Below are positions 41,563 through 49,673 of a stretch of 64,000 nt of DNA, one piece after another. The stretch lies in contig NZ_JBCITM010000012.1 in NCBI RefSeq assembly GCF_039414295.1, positions 46,619-110,618 on the forward strand, in the 5' to 3' direction. Both the position numbers and the translations under genes were made by a program. Below the pieces are notes generated by a model. It did not search any database. It had not been told where the DNA came from and saw nothing but the letters and a program-made list of their open reading frames with translations. Each line of letters starts with the position of its first letter. Position 1 is the first letter of the stretch. Origin of the DNA: Anoxynatronum sibiricum. GTDB lineage: Bacteria > Bacillota > Clostridia > Peptostreptococcales > Tindalliaceae.

Positions 41563-41715
41563 TTACTTAAAGGGATTACGGCCCTGTATGATTCGAATGA
41601 GAACGGCACCCACAGCCAACACCAGCAGAATGTGGATAAACCCACCCATGGTGTTGCTGGAAACCATTCCCAAAAGCCATAACACAAAAAGGACAATAAA
41701 AATGAATTTTAGCAT
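41563..41715 (-). CDS. lmo0937-family small membrane protein
   Basis: 50 residues on the minus strand, ATG at 41713-41715, with AGGAG 8 nt upstream on that strand. The protein begins 'MLKFIFIVLFVLWLLGMVS' and continues 'GGFIHILLVLAVGAVLIRIIQGR', two membrane helices with a GG turn and an R-x-x-Q-G-R end. This is the pattern of the short lmo0937-type (DUF5670) proteins, often stress-linked, of unknown function. It lies between tag and the kal leader, pointing back towards tag. Confidence 0.8.
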   Translation of the reverse strand: MLKFIFIVLFVLWLLGMVSSNTMGGFIHILLVLAVGAVLIRIIQGRNPFK

Positions 41716-41848
41716 GGAGGTCACTCCTGTTCTTTGATGAAAATCGCCATTGACGGTGTAGGTGTTATTACCCGGAAGACAGGGTGATCAAACAGTTGCA
41801 GGATGGCGACTACCTAAATCCCAACATGTTCACCGAAACCTGATATGG

Positions 41849-41878
41849 TTGACAGTCGGTGACGGGCTGTCATATAAT
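41849..41878 (+). promoter_or_regulatory. sigma-A promoter of kal
   Basis: TTGACA, 18-nt spacer, TATAAT: both hexamers match consensus. It reads into the structured leader. Confidence 0.75.
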
Positions 41879-41904
41879 GACCGTGAAAGCCCGTGGACAA
41901 CAGG

Positions 41905-42129
41905 ATAGATGAATAGAGGTGCAATCGGCAGGGTAAGGGAAGCATGTTAAGAAGGGTCACCTTCGAAGGCTTCTCTGAAGGCTGTCGTTGCCGAAGGCAG
42001 CTGGCAGGTGACCCGGCGGATGCCTGACAGAAGGAGACAGACTTCTTCTGTTGTCATGCTTACTGGCTGCCAGCCAGGGTATGGAGCGCTATGCATGCAA
42101 GGAAGTTCCTTGTTGTCATGGCGTTTTTT
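41905..42129 (+). promoter_or_regulatory. structured kal leader, lysine-riboswitch-like (L-box) candidate
   Basis: In order: GATAGATGAATAGAGGTGC, GTA, a GAAGC/GCTTC stem, TCTGAAGG, GTTGCCGAAG, CTGGC and TGCCTGACA. This follows the order of conserved L-box bases (AGAGGUGC, GUA, AAGG, GCCGAAG, CUGG, CUGUCA). GGGTCACC (41954-41961) and GGTGACCC (42007-42014) are perfectly complementary and could be the loop-loop contact. The P3 hairpin expected between GCCGAAG and CUGG is not in the usual form, so this is tentative. A terminator closes the leader. Confidence 0.4.
42087..42129 (+). terminator. terminator hairpin in the kal leader
   Basis: CGCTATG pairs with CATGGCG outside a GCAAGGAA/TTCCTTG stem, followed by TTTTTT. 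It lies 58 nt before the kal start and would block transcription into it unless disrupted. Confidence 0.6.
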
Positions 42130-42186
42130 GATGAACTGACCGCTGGCAGTAATGGAAAAATGAAAACAGGAACAGGAGGAAATGAC

Positions 42187-42606
42187 ATGATCGGAGAAAA
42201 AGTTATCATTCGCACCCGCATGAGTACCGCCGATGCCCACTACGCAGGTGACCTGGTTAATGGTTCGAAAATCCTTGATTTTTTTGGAGATGTGGCCACT
42301 GAACTGCTGATTCGTCTTGACGGCGATGAAGGCCTCTTTAGAGCCTATGAGCAGGTGGATTTCCTGGCACCCATTTACGCAGGGGATTTCATGGAATACC
42401 ACGGATGGATCGAAGAAATGGGCAACAGCTCTCGAAAGGCGAAATTCGAAGCCTACAAAGTGATTCAACTGGTCAATGACCCCGGCATGTCTGAATCAGC
42501 GGCAGAAGTGCTGGAAGAACCGATTCTCTGTGGAACTGCCACCGGTGTGATGGTGGTGAAAAAGGAACTGCAGCGGGGCGCGCAGGACCCGGCCTTTCAG
42601 CGGTAG
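42187..42606 (+). CDS. kal: hotdog-fold 3-aminobutyryl-CoA / beta-alanyl-CoA ammonia-lyase-like protein
   Basis: 139 residues from ATG 42187 (AGGAGG upstream). The sequence follows beta-alanyl-CoA and 3-aminobutyryl-CoA ammonia-lyases: 'RMSTADAHYAGDLVNGSKILDFFGDVATELLIRLDGDEGLF' and 'APIYAGDFMEYHGWIEEMGNSSRKAKFEAYKV', with 'PILCGTATGVMVV' near the end. In lysine fermentation Kal turns 3-aminobutyryl-CoA into crotonyl-CoA and ammonia. The other lysine fermentation genes are not beside it, though a BKACE gene is 11 kb downstream. Preceded by a sigma-A promoter and a long leader; followed by a very strong terminator. Confidence 0.75.
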   Translation: MIGEKVIIRTRMSTADAHYAGDLVNGSKILDFFGDVATELLIRLDGDEGLFRAYEQVDFLAPIYAGDFMEYHGWIEEMGNSSRKAKFEAYKVIQLVNDPGMSESAAEVLEEPILCGTATGVMVVKKELQRGAQDPAFQR

Positions 42607-42641
42607 TTAACCTGATAAGCCGGCTTGTCTGATGAAAAAGG

Positions 42642-42681
42642 CATGAAAATGACCTGCTCAGTGGAGCAGGTCATTTTCATG
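42642..42681. terminator. strong bidirectional terminator after kal
   Basis: CATGAAAATGACCTGCTC and its perfect complement, 18 bp with an AGTG loop. Confidence 0.8.
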
Positions 42682-42772
42682 GCAATAGAAACAGTGCACG
42701 CAAAAATGCGGTGGATATAATTAACAGAGAGAAACCCCTGCCGGCAGCTTAGGGAGGGGGTTGAAATAGATT

Positions 42773-42799
42773 ACCTGTCACCAGGAATATGGTATAATG
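42773..42799 (+). promoter_or_regulatory. extended -10 promoter of the GGDEF-EAL gene
   Basis: TTACCT, 16-nt spacer and TATAAT with an upstream TGG (TGn). The ~95-nt leader shows no recognised riboswitch. Confidence 0.5.
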
Positions 42800-42898
42800 G
42801 ACACATGCGCCGCCGATTGTCCCGAAGATCAACGGCAGGGCTTCTATTGAGAAATCTTGGGCGGTAAAAAAAGGAAAGAATTGAGGACTTGATGATTC

Positions 42899-45226
42899 AT
42901 GAAATCTATTCGCATACAGATGCTGGCATGGCTGTTACTGGGAGCCCTGATCCTCTTTGCAGGTCTGGGCTTTTTCACAGAACAGCGCCTGAGAAAACTG
43001 CCGCCGGTCATTGAAGCTCAGTACATGGAAATTGCCGATGCCAGAGCCAATGAAGTGGGCAAGCAGCTGAAAATATATATCGACCAGGTACGCATGCTGG
43101 CTCAGTCAGAAGTGATTCAGTCCATGGATCGTCAGCAGATAGATCCTTTTTTGCCCCAAATGGTGCTGGAAGACATTGAACGCAATCTGACCGTTGTCTG
43201 GCCCGACGGACGCGGCATCACCAGCCGGGGGCTGGTGGTGAATGTTTCAGAGCAGGAGCAGTATCAAAAAATCTTTCTGGAAGGCGAAGAGACATGGATA
43301 TCCAGTCCTTTTCTAAGCCCTTATGTGGAAACAGGTAAACCCATCACCATTGTCTCCCAGGCTGTGCGGCGAAACGGGGAAACCGTGGGCCTGATCAATG
43401 CAGTGGTTGAAATTGAGTTCATCAACGACATTGTGCGCAGTGTGAACCTTCGGGAAACCGGCTACAGCTGGATAGTGGACCAGCACGGCATGGTGGTGGC
43501 TCATCCGGATTCGACAAAAACCCTTCGTCAGGCAGCGGCAGAAATATTTGGTGAAGAGATGAACATCAGCGAAGCTTTGGTAACGGAGGCGTCCGGCCTC
43601 CAGCGTTACCATGAAGCGGGTACTGCCATGGTGGCGCTGCACCAGGCCATACCCTACACCCCGGGATGGACCTTTATCATTTCCATACCGGAAGCTGAAA
43701 TGTACCAGGAGGTGAATGCTGTTTCCCGGGGGGTGCTGGCAGCCATCGGGTTGGGCCTGGTACTGGTGATGGTGTTCTCGCTGGCCTACTCTGAAACGCT
43801 TTCCCGCCCCATTCTTGAGATGAAGGCGGTTTTTGAAAGAGCTGCGGCAGGTAATTTGAATGTACGGGCCAATGAAAAGATTGCCAATGAAGTGGGGCAG
43901 GCGGCAGCCAGCTTCAACCAGATGCTGGTGAAGATCAGACACCTGACTTACCAGGATCCCCTGACAAATTTGAACAATTACCATGGATTTTTGCTGGACC
44001 TTCCCTACAAGCTGGAAAAGCTTCAACAACACCAGGCAGTCACTGGCCTGGCCATTGTGTCTGTGGACGACTTTAAGCGGATCAACAGCATCAGCGGGTA
44101 TGAGCTGGGGAATGAGGTGCTGCTCACTCTGGCAGATCGAATTCAGCGATTCCTACAGCCTGGGGAATGTGCCGCCAGGCATTTTGGAGATGAGTTTGTG
44201 GTGCTTTTGGGAGAACAGCATGAAGACGCCTTCGAAGAACGGGTGGTGCGGCTCTGGGAGGCTTGCAACACACTGCTGACTTTGAAGGATAACGAGTATA
44301 TGCTGCGCACCAGCGTGGGAACCTGCAGCTTTCAGCCCGGCCGGGAACTGGATGAAGTGATGAACCGGGCCACCATGGCAAAGCTGTTCATTAAGCAAAA
44401 GGGTGGGAATGGCGTCCACCTTTTTAATGAAAGCCTTGAAGAAACCTTGAAAGAAGAACAGGATATTGAACGGGAGCTTTTTCATGCACTGGAAGAAAAC
44501 CAGCTGAAACTGGTCTATCAACCGGTGATTCGCCTTGACACCGAACAGATCACCGGCCACGAGGCATTGCTGAGATGGCATCATCCACGGTATCATTCGC
44601 TGCCGGTGAACCGGCTGATTCATGTGGCTGAACAAACCGGTTACATCATTGAAATCGGACGGTGGGTGATGCGCGAAGCATGCCGCCGGAACAGGGAGTG
44701 GCATGAGGCTGGGCATGAGGGGCTGGTGGTGGCTGTGAACGTTTCGGCACTTCAGTTTGAACAGCCTTCTTTTGTGAACATGGTGCAGGAAATCCTTGTG
44801 GAAATTGGCCTGCCGGCTCACTGCCTGGAGCTGGAAATCACAGAACGGATTGCCATGATGGGCGTTCAGGAAAAAATGGCCAAAATGCGCCAACTGAAGG
44901 CCATGGGCGTCAGAATTGCCATTGATGATTTTGGCACCGGATACTCTTCTCTGGCCTATTTTACCCAGTTTCCCATTGATACCCTGAAAATCGACAGGTC
45001 TTTTATCAACCAGATGGTGGAAGATACCCATGCCGATACCATTGTCGATACGATCATTACCATGGCCCAGGGCATGCGGGTGAACACCATCGCCGAAGGA
45101 GTGGAAACGGCTGAACAGCAGGAGCGGCTGAAAGAAAAAGGCTGTGACCAGATGCAGGGCTACTGGTTTGCCCGACCCCTGTCACCGGAAGAAGCCTTCA
45201 GCCGGTTGGAAAATGAAAGCAACTGA
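42899..45226 (+). CDS. dCache-HAMP-GGDEF-EAL c-di-GMP phosphodiesterase
   Basis: 775 residues. Membrane helix ~7-27; an extracellular dCache sensor (~35-270; 'FLEGEETWISSPFLSPYVETGKPIT', 'GYSWIVDQHGMVVAHPD'); second helix ~275-297; HAMP (~300-350). The GGDEF domain (~355-515) has 'HFGDEF' in place of G-G-D-E-F and 'DFKRINSISGYELGNEVL', so cyclase activity is doubtful. The EAL domain (~530-770) keeps 'GHEALLRWHHP', 'VNVSALQFEQP', 'ITERIAMM', 'IDDFGTGYSSLAYF' and 'TIAEGVETAEQ', so phosphodiesterase activity is expected. It reads an outside signal and lowers c-di-GMP. The RBS is weak (GAGGA about 12 nt before). Confidence 0.9.
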   Translation: MKSIRIQMLAWLLLGALILFAGLGFFTEQRLRKLPPVIEAQYMEIADARANEVGKQLKIYIDQVRMLAQSEVIQSMDRQQIDPFLPQMVLEDIERNLTVVWPDGRGITSRGLVVNVSEQEQYQKIFLEGEETWISSPFLSPYVETGKPITIVSQAVRRNGETVGLINAVVEIEFINDIVRSVNLRETGYSWIVDQHGMVVAHPDSTKTLRQAAAEIFGEEMNISEALVTEASGLQRYHEAGTAMVALHQAIPYTPGWTFIISIPEAEMYQEVNAVSRGVLAAIGLGLVLVMVFSLAYSETLSRPILEMKAVFERAAAGNLNVRANEKIANEVGQAAASFNQMLVKIRHLTYQDPLTNLNNYHGFLLDLPYKLEKLQQHQAVTGLAIVSVDDFKRINSISGYELGNEVLLTLADRIQRFLQPGECAARHFGDEFVVLLGEQHEDAFEERVVRLWEACNTLLTLKDNEYMLRTSVGTCSFQPGRELDEVMNRATMAKLFIKQKGGNGVHLFNESLEETLKEEQDIERELFHALEENQLKLVYQPVIRLDTEQITGHEALLRWHHPRYHSLPVNRLIHVAEQTGYIIEIGRWVMREACRRNREWHEAGHEGLVVAVNVSALQFEQPSFVNMVQEILVEIGLPAHCLELEITERIAMMGVQEKMAKMRQLKAMGVRIAIDDFGTGYSSLAYFTQFPIDTLKIDRSFINQMVEDTHADTIVDTIITMAQGMRVNTIAEGVETAEQQERLKEKGCDQMQGYWFARPLSPEEAFSRLENESN

Positions 45227-45267
45227 TCCCCATGGGATGATGAAAATCTGAAGCAGGAGATGATGGC

Positions 45268-45924
45268 ATGCAGCACTATATCGTGCGCACATTGCGCATG
45301 TTGACTGGTCTTTTTGTATTTGCCGTTGGCATTGTGATGACCATTCATGCCAATATTGGGCTGGCACCCTGGGATGTGTTTCACCAGGGCCTTTCCAATG
45401 TGCTGGGAGTGACCATGGGTCAGGCCAGTATTCTGGTGGGCCTGACAGTGGTGGCCATCGATTTTTTTGCCGGCGAACGCATTGGCTGGGGAACACTGGG
45501 CAATATGGTTTTGATCGGGTTGTTCATCGATTTTCTCATGCTCAACGGGCTGGTGCCCCACATGCAGCATTTTTTAACCGGTGTGATTCAAATGGTGGCC
45601 GGGCTGTTTGTCATCGGCCTTGCCAGTGTCCTTTATATTGGTGCCGGCATGGGCTGCGGCCCACGGGACGGCTTGATGGTGGCTCTCTTGAAACGCACCG
45701 GCCGTTCAGTGGGGACAATTCGCGGCCTGCTGGAAGGGGCTGCCCTTGTTGGCGGTTGGCTGCTGGGCGGCACCGTGGGTCTGGGAACGGTCATTACAGC
45801 AGTTCTCACAGGGCCGGTGGTGCAGTTATCTTTCCGTTTGCTGCGATTTGATGTGAAAAGCGTTCGCCATACGTATGTGGACGAAGATTTGAAAGCACTG
45901 GGAAGAAAACTGAAAAAATCATAA
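45268..45924 (+). CDS. YczE/YitT-like membrane protein
   Basis: 218 residues, AGGAG 8 nt before the ATG. Five or six membrane helices. The start 'LTGLFVFAVGIVMTIHANIGLAPWDVFHQGLS' and the middle 'LYIGAGMGCGPRDGLMVALLKRTGRSVGTIRGLLE' are those of YczE/YyaS family proteins. The 'G-L-x-P-W-D' and 'G-C-G-P-R-D-G' repeats mark two related halves. Function unknown; in Bacillus YczE affects a surfactin-type process. It sits 41 nt after the GGDEF-EAL gene and may be co-transcribed. Confidence 0.8.
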   Translation: MQHYIVRTLRMLTGLFVFAVGIVMTIHANIGLAPWDVFHQGLSNVLGVTMGQASILVGLTVVAIDFFAGERIGWGTLGNMVLIGLFIDFLMLNGLVPHMQHFLTGVIQMVAGLFVIGLASVLYIGAGMGCGPRDGLMVALLKRTGRSVGTIRGLLEGAALVGGWLLGGTVGLGTVITAVLTGPVVQLSFRLLRFDVKSVRHTYVDEDLKALGRKLKKS

Positions 45925-45965
45925 ATGGTTTCAATCAGTCAAACATTGAAGATGGAGGGATCTGA

Positions 45966-46739
45966 TTGACAGTAGAGGTTCATAAAAGCAACCTGGCAAA
46001 AATCCAAAAGAGGAAGCAGTTTCAACTCACCCTGTGCATGATTGTGGCCTTTCTTGTCATTTCGGTTCAGTCCGTTGTGGCTGCCGATGCGCTTTACAGA
46101 ATGCTTCACGGTGAACAGACTGTCTTGCTGCTGGGAGAAATCACCGGCGCAGGGGAAACGCAACTGGATGTGAAAGTCATTCGCACCTTTCAGGGAAAAG
46201 CCTCAGCAGATACCATTCTGGTGGACAGGCATTTCACTTACTTCGGTATGACCTCAGAAAACGGAAGCCCCCAGGTGGGGGACTTTGCCATCATGTCACT
46301 GGACCGGGAAGGCGAAGCATACCGCCCCGCCTGGTATATGGCCAGGGCCGACAGTGGTCATTTTCGTACCCTGTCCCTGTACTATGAAGAAGAGACAGGC
46401 GGACGGGGGGATCTGGCCGCCCTGAAGTATTACGTGAACACCAACGGACGTCATAACGATTTCTATTTTGACGGCGAGCAGGTTTTCGCCCGGCGCAGCC
46501 TGCTGGAGGATGTGGATGTATCCGATGGCCCTGTCCCATGGGAGGAAGCAGCGCCACCGGCAGCAGAGGCGGTCAGTGATCCGGAGATGACGGACAGCGA
46601 AAAAAACGCCTCTGGCGGATTCACCTGGGGTGTCTTTTTTAGCGGTGTGATGGTGATCTTTTTCGTGCTGGTGATCTTTGTGCGGTTGCGCATGGTTTTT
46701 TTAACCCTGCGCCATCAAAAAAAGCAGTCGGGTCAATAG
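45966..46739 (+). CDS. membrane-anchored protein of unknown function
   Basis: 257 residues from TTG 45966 (GGAGGG 6-7 nt upstream). Export signal at ~20-40 ('LTLCMIVAFLVISVQSVVAADA'), a beta-rich outside domain (~45-175, 'VLLLGEITGAGETQLDVKVIRTFQGKASADTILVD'), an acidic linker, and a C-terminal membrane helix (~215-238) with a basic end. The pattern 'G-E-I-x-x-A...V-x-V-x-x-x-F-K-G' recalls domains that bind or sense at the surface, but I do not recognise a family. No partner gene is apparent. Followed by a repeat half-element and a terminator. Confidence 0.55.
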   Translation: MTVEVHKSNLAKIQKRKQFQLTLCMIVAFLVISVQSVVAADALYRMLHGEQTVLLLGEITGAGETQLDVKVIRTFQGKASADTILVDRHFTYFGMTSENGSPQVGDFAIMSLDREGEAYRPAWYMARADSGHFRTLSLYYEEETGGRGDLAALKYYVNTNGRHNDFYFDGEQVFARRSLLEDVDVSDGPVPWEEAAPPAAEAVSDPEMTDSEKNASGGFTWGVFFSGVMVIFFVLVIFVRLRMVFLTLRHQKKQSGQ

Positions 46740-46833
46740 GAGTTCATTAAGAACAACCACCTAACCCTCAGCGCCTGCTGTTTGAGCGCAGTGAGTTCAG
46801 GTGCTGCTTTCGAGAATTTCGACTAAAAAAACA

Positions 46834-46875
46834 CAAGACTGGAACCTGCTGGCCTGGCCAAGTTCCTTTGTCTTC
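46834..46875 (+). repeat. 42-bp half copy of the palindromic element
   Basis: Third copy, same length and strand as 426-467 and 11568-11609, between two converging genes. CAAGACTGGAAC and GTTCCTTTGTCTT inside it can form a hairpin on their own. Confidence 0.65.
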
Positions 46876-46882
46876 AACATTT

Positions 46883-46903
46883 AACCGCCCAGGCGGTTTT
46901 TTT
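46883..46903 (+). terminator. intrinsic terminator
   Basis: AACCGCC-CA-GGCGGTT followed by TTTTT. It ends at the stop codon of the converging kinase gene. Confidence 0.65.
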
Positions 46904-48413
46904 ATTCGCACTGACCCATCTCCACTCGGCAGGTGAAGCAGCTGCCTTTGCCAGGCTGACTTTCAGCCTGAAGGTCTCCCTGCATCATGCGGGCCAGCTT
47001 GTGGGTGATGGAGAGTCCCAGACCAGTGCCGCCATATTGCCGGGTGGTGGCAGTGTCTGCCTGTTCGAAAGGATCAAACAGACGCTGCAGCTCTTGCGGG
47101 TTGATACCAATGCCTGTATCTGTCACCCGCAGCTCCAGGGTAAAGCGGCTGTTATTCAGCGGTGTTGCCTGCACATGAACCTGAACACTTCCTTCGTGGG
47201 TGAACTTCAGGGCATTGCTCAACAGATTATTCACAATCTGCTTCAGGCGCAGTGTGTCTGCCTCCAAGCATTCGGGAATATCTGGGCCAAGGGTTAGCGC
47301 AAGGGTCACCTTTTTTTCTGCGGCAGTGATCTGAAAGGGTGCCAGGGTGTCTTTCATAAAAGAAGGCAGATGAAAGGGGTGGGGGTCCAGCTGCAGCTTG
47401 CCCGCCTCCATTTTTGACAAGTCCAGCAGATCATTGATGAGATGAAGAAGTGATTCGGCTGAGGATTTCAGATGATAGACATACTCTGCTTCCACAGGGG
47501 GAAGATCGGCAAGGTCCAACAGTTGGGAAAAACCAATGATGCCATTGAGAGGTGACCGCAATTCGTGGCTCACATTGGCAAGAAAACGGCTTTTGGCCTG
47601 GCTGGCAGATTCAGCAGCTTCTTTGGCTTTCACCAGTGCTTCCTCTGCTTGACGACGCCAGGTAATATCCCGGGCGATGCCTGCATAGCGCACAATTGCA
47701 TGGGCCTCATTGCGAACGGGAATGAAGCGTGAAAAAATCCACCTGATTTCGCCATTGGGGCGGCAGATGCGGTATTCACGCTCAAAAGGATGCTCCATTT
47801 GCCGATCGCTGCCAAGGGAAACCAGAGTCCGGTCATCTGGGTGAACGCTCTTTAAAAAGATGGCGGGATCAGCATACAGGGCGTCGCAACTCTGGCCCCA
47901 GACCTGTTCGAAAGAAGGGTTGACATAAAGCACTTTTGCTTCAGCAGCTGATTCCAGCCAAAAAACTTCGTCCATGTTTTCGGTGATTTGACGCAGCTTC
48001 TCTTCATTGTCCTGGGTTTGGGCCATGAGCCGGTCCCGTTCCATCACCAGGCGGTTGGCACTTAGTGCAATGGTTTTCAACTCCCGGTAGGGGATAGCAG
48101 CCACGTCGATTTGAACCGGCTGGGTGGCTGCTTGAGAAAAAAAGGCTGCAAATTCCTGAAGCAATTGGTCAATGTGGCGAAAATGGCGGTTGATGATCAC
48201 GCCGGCAGCAGTGATCACTGCCAACACCACCAGCAGGACAGTCAGCAGGCTCTCCAGTAAGACCTGGGAAAAACGTTCCATGGTAAGGACGCCAAAGACA
48301 TGTACATAGAGGCCGATGAAAAAAGCCAGCAATATGACAGTGAGCAGCAATGGAAGCAGAATGAACCAGCGCAGGATTGCTTGCCGCAGGCTTGAAGATG
48401 ATTTCTTGGGCAT
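46902..48413 (-). CDS. membrane PAS sensor histidine kinase
   Basis: 503 residues from ATG 48413 (GGGG 7 nt upstream on the minus strand; a longer frame lacks an RBS). Two membrane helices (~13-40 and ~52-75) with a very short loop between them, so the outside sensor is minimal. A linker, a PAS/PAC domain (~140-260, 'MDEVFWLESAAEAKVLYVNPSFEQVWG', 'HPDDRT'), HisKA with His283 in 'ANVSHELRSPLNG', and HATPase with 'NNLLSNALKFT', 'DTGIGINPQEL' and 'GGTGLGLSI' follow. It is an orphan: no response regulator is adjacent. Confidence 0.88.
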   Translation of the reverse strand: MPKKSSSSLRQAILRWFILLPLLLTVILLAFFIGLYVHVFGVLTMERFSQVLLESLLTVLLVVLAVITAAGVIINRHFRHIDQLLQEFAAFFSQAATQPVQIDVAAIPYRELKTIALSANRLVMERDRLMAQTQDNEEKLRQITENMDEVFWLESAAEAKVLYVNPSFEQVWGQSCDALYADPAIFLKSVHPDDRTLVSLGSDRQMEHPFEREYRICRPNGEIRWIFSRFIPVRNEAHAIVRYAGIARDITWRRQAEEALVKAKEAAESASQAKSRFLANVSHELRSPLNGIIGFSQLLDLADLPPVEAEYVYHLKSSAESLLHLINDLLDLSKMEAGKLQLDPHPFHLPSFMKDTLAPFQITAAEKKVTLALTLGPDIPECLEADTLRLKQIVNNLLSNALKFTHEGSVQVHVQATPLNNSRFTLELRVTDTGIGINPQELQRLFDPFEQADTATTRQYGGTGLGLSITHKLARMMQGDLQAESQPGKGSCFTCRVEMGQCE

Positions 48414-48540
48414 GAAAATTCCCCGTTTCATGTATTGGTAAAAGATCACTCTTATTGTACATGAAGAAATGAACCTGGGCAATTGAGGGATGGGAAGACA
48501 TGACGTTTTTAATGTGGCCGGGTATTCAGCGCAATCCGGT

Positions 48541-48588
48541 TCATCTGATAAGAATCAGATGACATGAGTGTTGAAAATAGGGTATGAT
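48541..48588 (+). promoter_or_regulatory. psuK promoter with overlapping operator
   Basis: TCATCTGAT-AAGA-ATCAGATGA (48541-48562) is a perfect 9-bp inverted repeat. Its right arm overlaps a -35-like TGACAT, which stands 17 bp before a -10-like TATGAT (48583-48588). This suggests a repressor site for the pseudouridine genes. Confidence 0.45.
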
Positions 48589-48619
48589 GACAGTAGTTAC
48601 AACAAGGGGAGGAATGGGC

Positions 48620-49555
48620 ATGGGCAGTTGCGTGGCAGCCATCGGCGCTGCCAATATTGATCTGTTGGGATTTACCGACAAAACCCTTCGCATGCGGGAT
48701 TCAAACCCGGGCCGCATCGAATCATGTCTGGGGGGCGTGGCCCGTAACATTTCAGAAAATCTGGTGCGTCTGGGGATCTCAACCAACCTCATCACAGCCA
48801 TTGGAGATGATGCCGGCGGCACCCAGATCCGTGAATCCTGCCGGCAACTGGGAATCGATCTGACATGCAGTCTGGAGGTGGCAGATCATCCTTCTTCCAC
48901 CTATATGGCCATGATGGATGAGCAGGGAGATATGGCCCTGGCTCTTTCAGATATGCGTATTTTGGACCGGCTGAAAGTGGACCATCTGAAAACCTGCGAA
49001 CCGTTGCTGGAAAAAGCCGCTGTCATTGTGGCAGATGCCGGGCTGACAACCGAAACCATGGCATGGCTGGTGGGTCGGTGGCCTGAAAAACGCATTTATC
49101 TTGATCCCGTCTCCATCGGAAAATGCCGACGGATGGAAATGCTCACAGGCCAGTTCCATTGTATCAAAATGAATCGCCTGGAAGCGGGATACCTGGCAGG
49201 GATGACCATCAGCGGCAAGACTGATTTGGAAGAAGCATCCCGCCGCCTGCTGAACAAAGGTGTGAAAAAGTTGTTCATTACCCTGGGAGAGCAGGGGGTG
49301 TATTATGCTGATGAAGCACTGCAGGGCATGACACCCGCTATTCCCCTGCAGCCGGTAAATGCCACAGGTGCAGGGGATGCCTTTACGGCCGCCGTGGTTT
49401 ATGGTGACCTTCAGGGCTGGTCCATGGCAGCCACTGCAAGATTTGCAGTGCGGGCGTCGGCAGTGGCCCTTTTAAGCAGGCACACCGTCAGCGAAGACAT
49501 GTCTGTGGAGACAGTCAACGCCCTTAAAGACAAGCTGACAACGAAGGCCACATAA
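48620..49555 (+). CDS. psuK: PfkB family kinase, probable pseudouridine kinase
   Basis: 311 residues from the second ATG of a pair (48620; GGGGAGG 7 nt upstream). PfkB/ribokinase fold: 'AAIGAANIDLLGF' at the start, the 'GGVARNISENLVRLG' substrate loop, and the C-terminal 'PVNATGAGDAFTAAVVYG' with the catalytic Asp. PsuK phosphorylates pseudouridine to pseudouridine 5'-phosphate. The assignment rests on the next gene, psuG, 118 nt downstream in the same direction. PfkB kinases are otherwise hard to tell apart. A possible operator overlaps the promoter. Confidence 0.85.
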   Translation: MGSCVAAIGAANIDLLGFTDKTLRMRDSNPGRIESCLGGVARNISENLVRLGISTNLITAIGDDAGGTQIRESCRQLGIDLTCSLEVADHPSSTYMAMMDEQGDMALALSDMRILDRLKVDHLKTCEPLLEKAAVIVADAGLTTETMAWLVGRWPEKRIYLDPVSIGKCRRMEMLTGQFHCIKMNRLEAGYLAGMTISGKTDLEEASRRLLNKGVKKLFITLGEQGVYYADEALQGMTPAIPLQPVNATGAGDAFTAAVVYGDLQGWSMAATARFAVRASAVALLSRHTVSEDMSVETVNALKDKLTTKAT

Positions 49556-49673
49556 AGCAGCAGCCGATTGCATGAGGGGGAATTCAACTTCATGCAAGCC
49601 GGTGTGAAGGTAAAAAAATCCATGAAAGGCAGCTGACGCAACAGCTGTTTTCAGGAACGATCAAAGGAGATTG

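Noticed and set aside
42773..42898. Second c-di-GMP riboswitch before the GGDEF-EAL gene
   Set aside because: No GACGCAAAGCC-type core or GAAA tetraloop stem in the leader.
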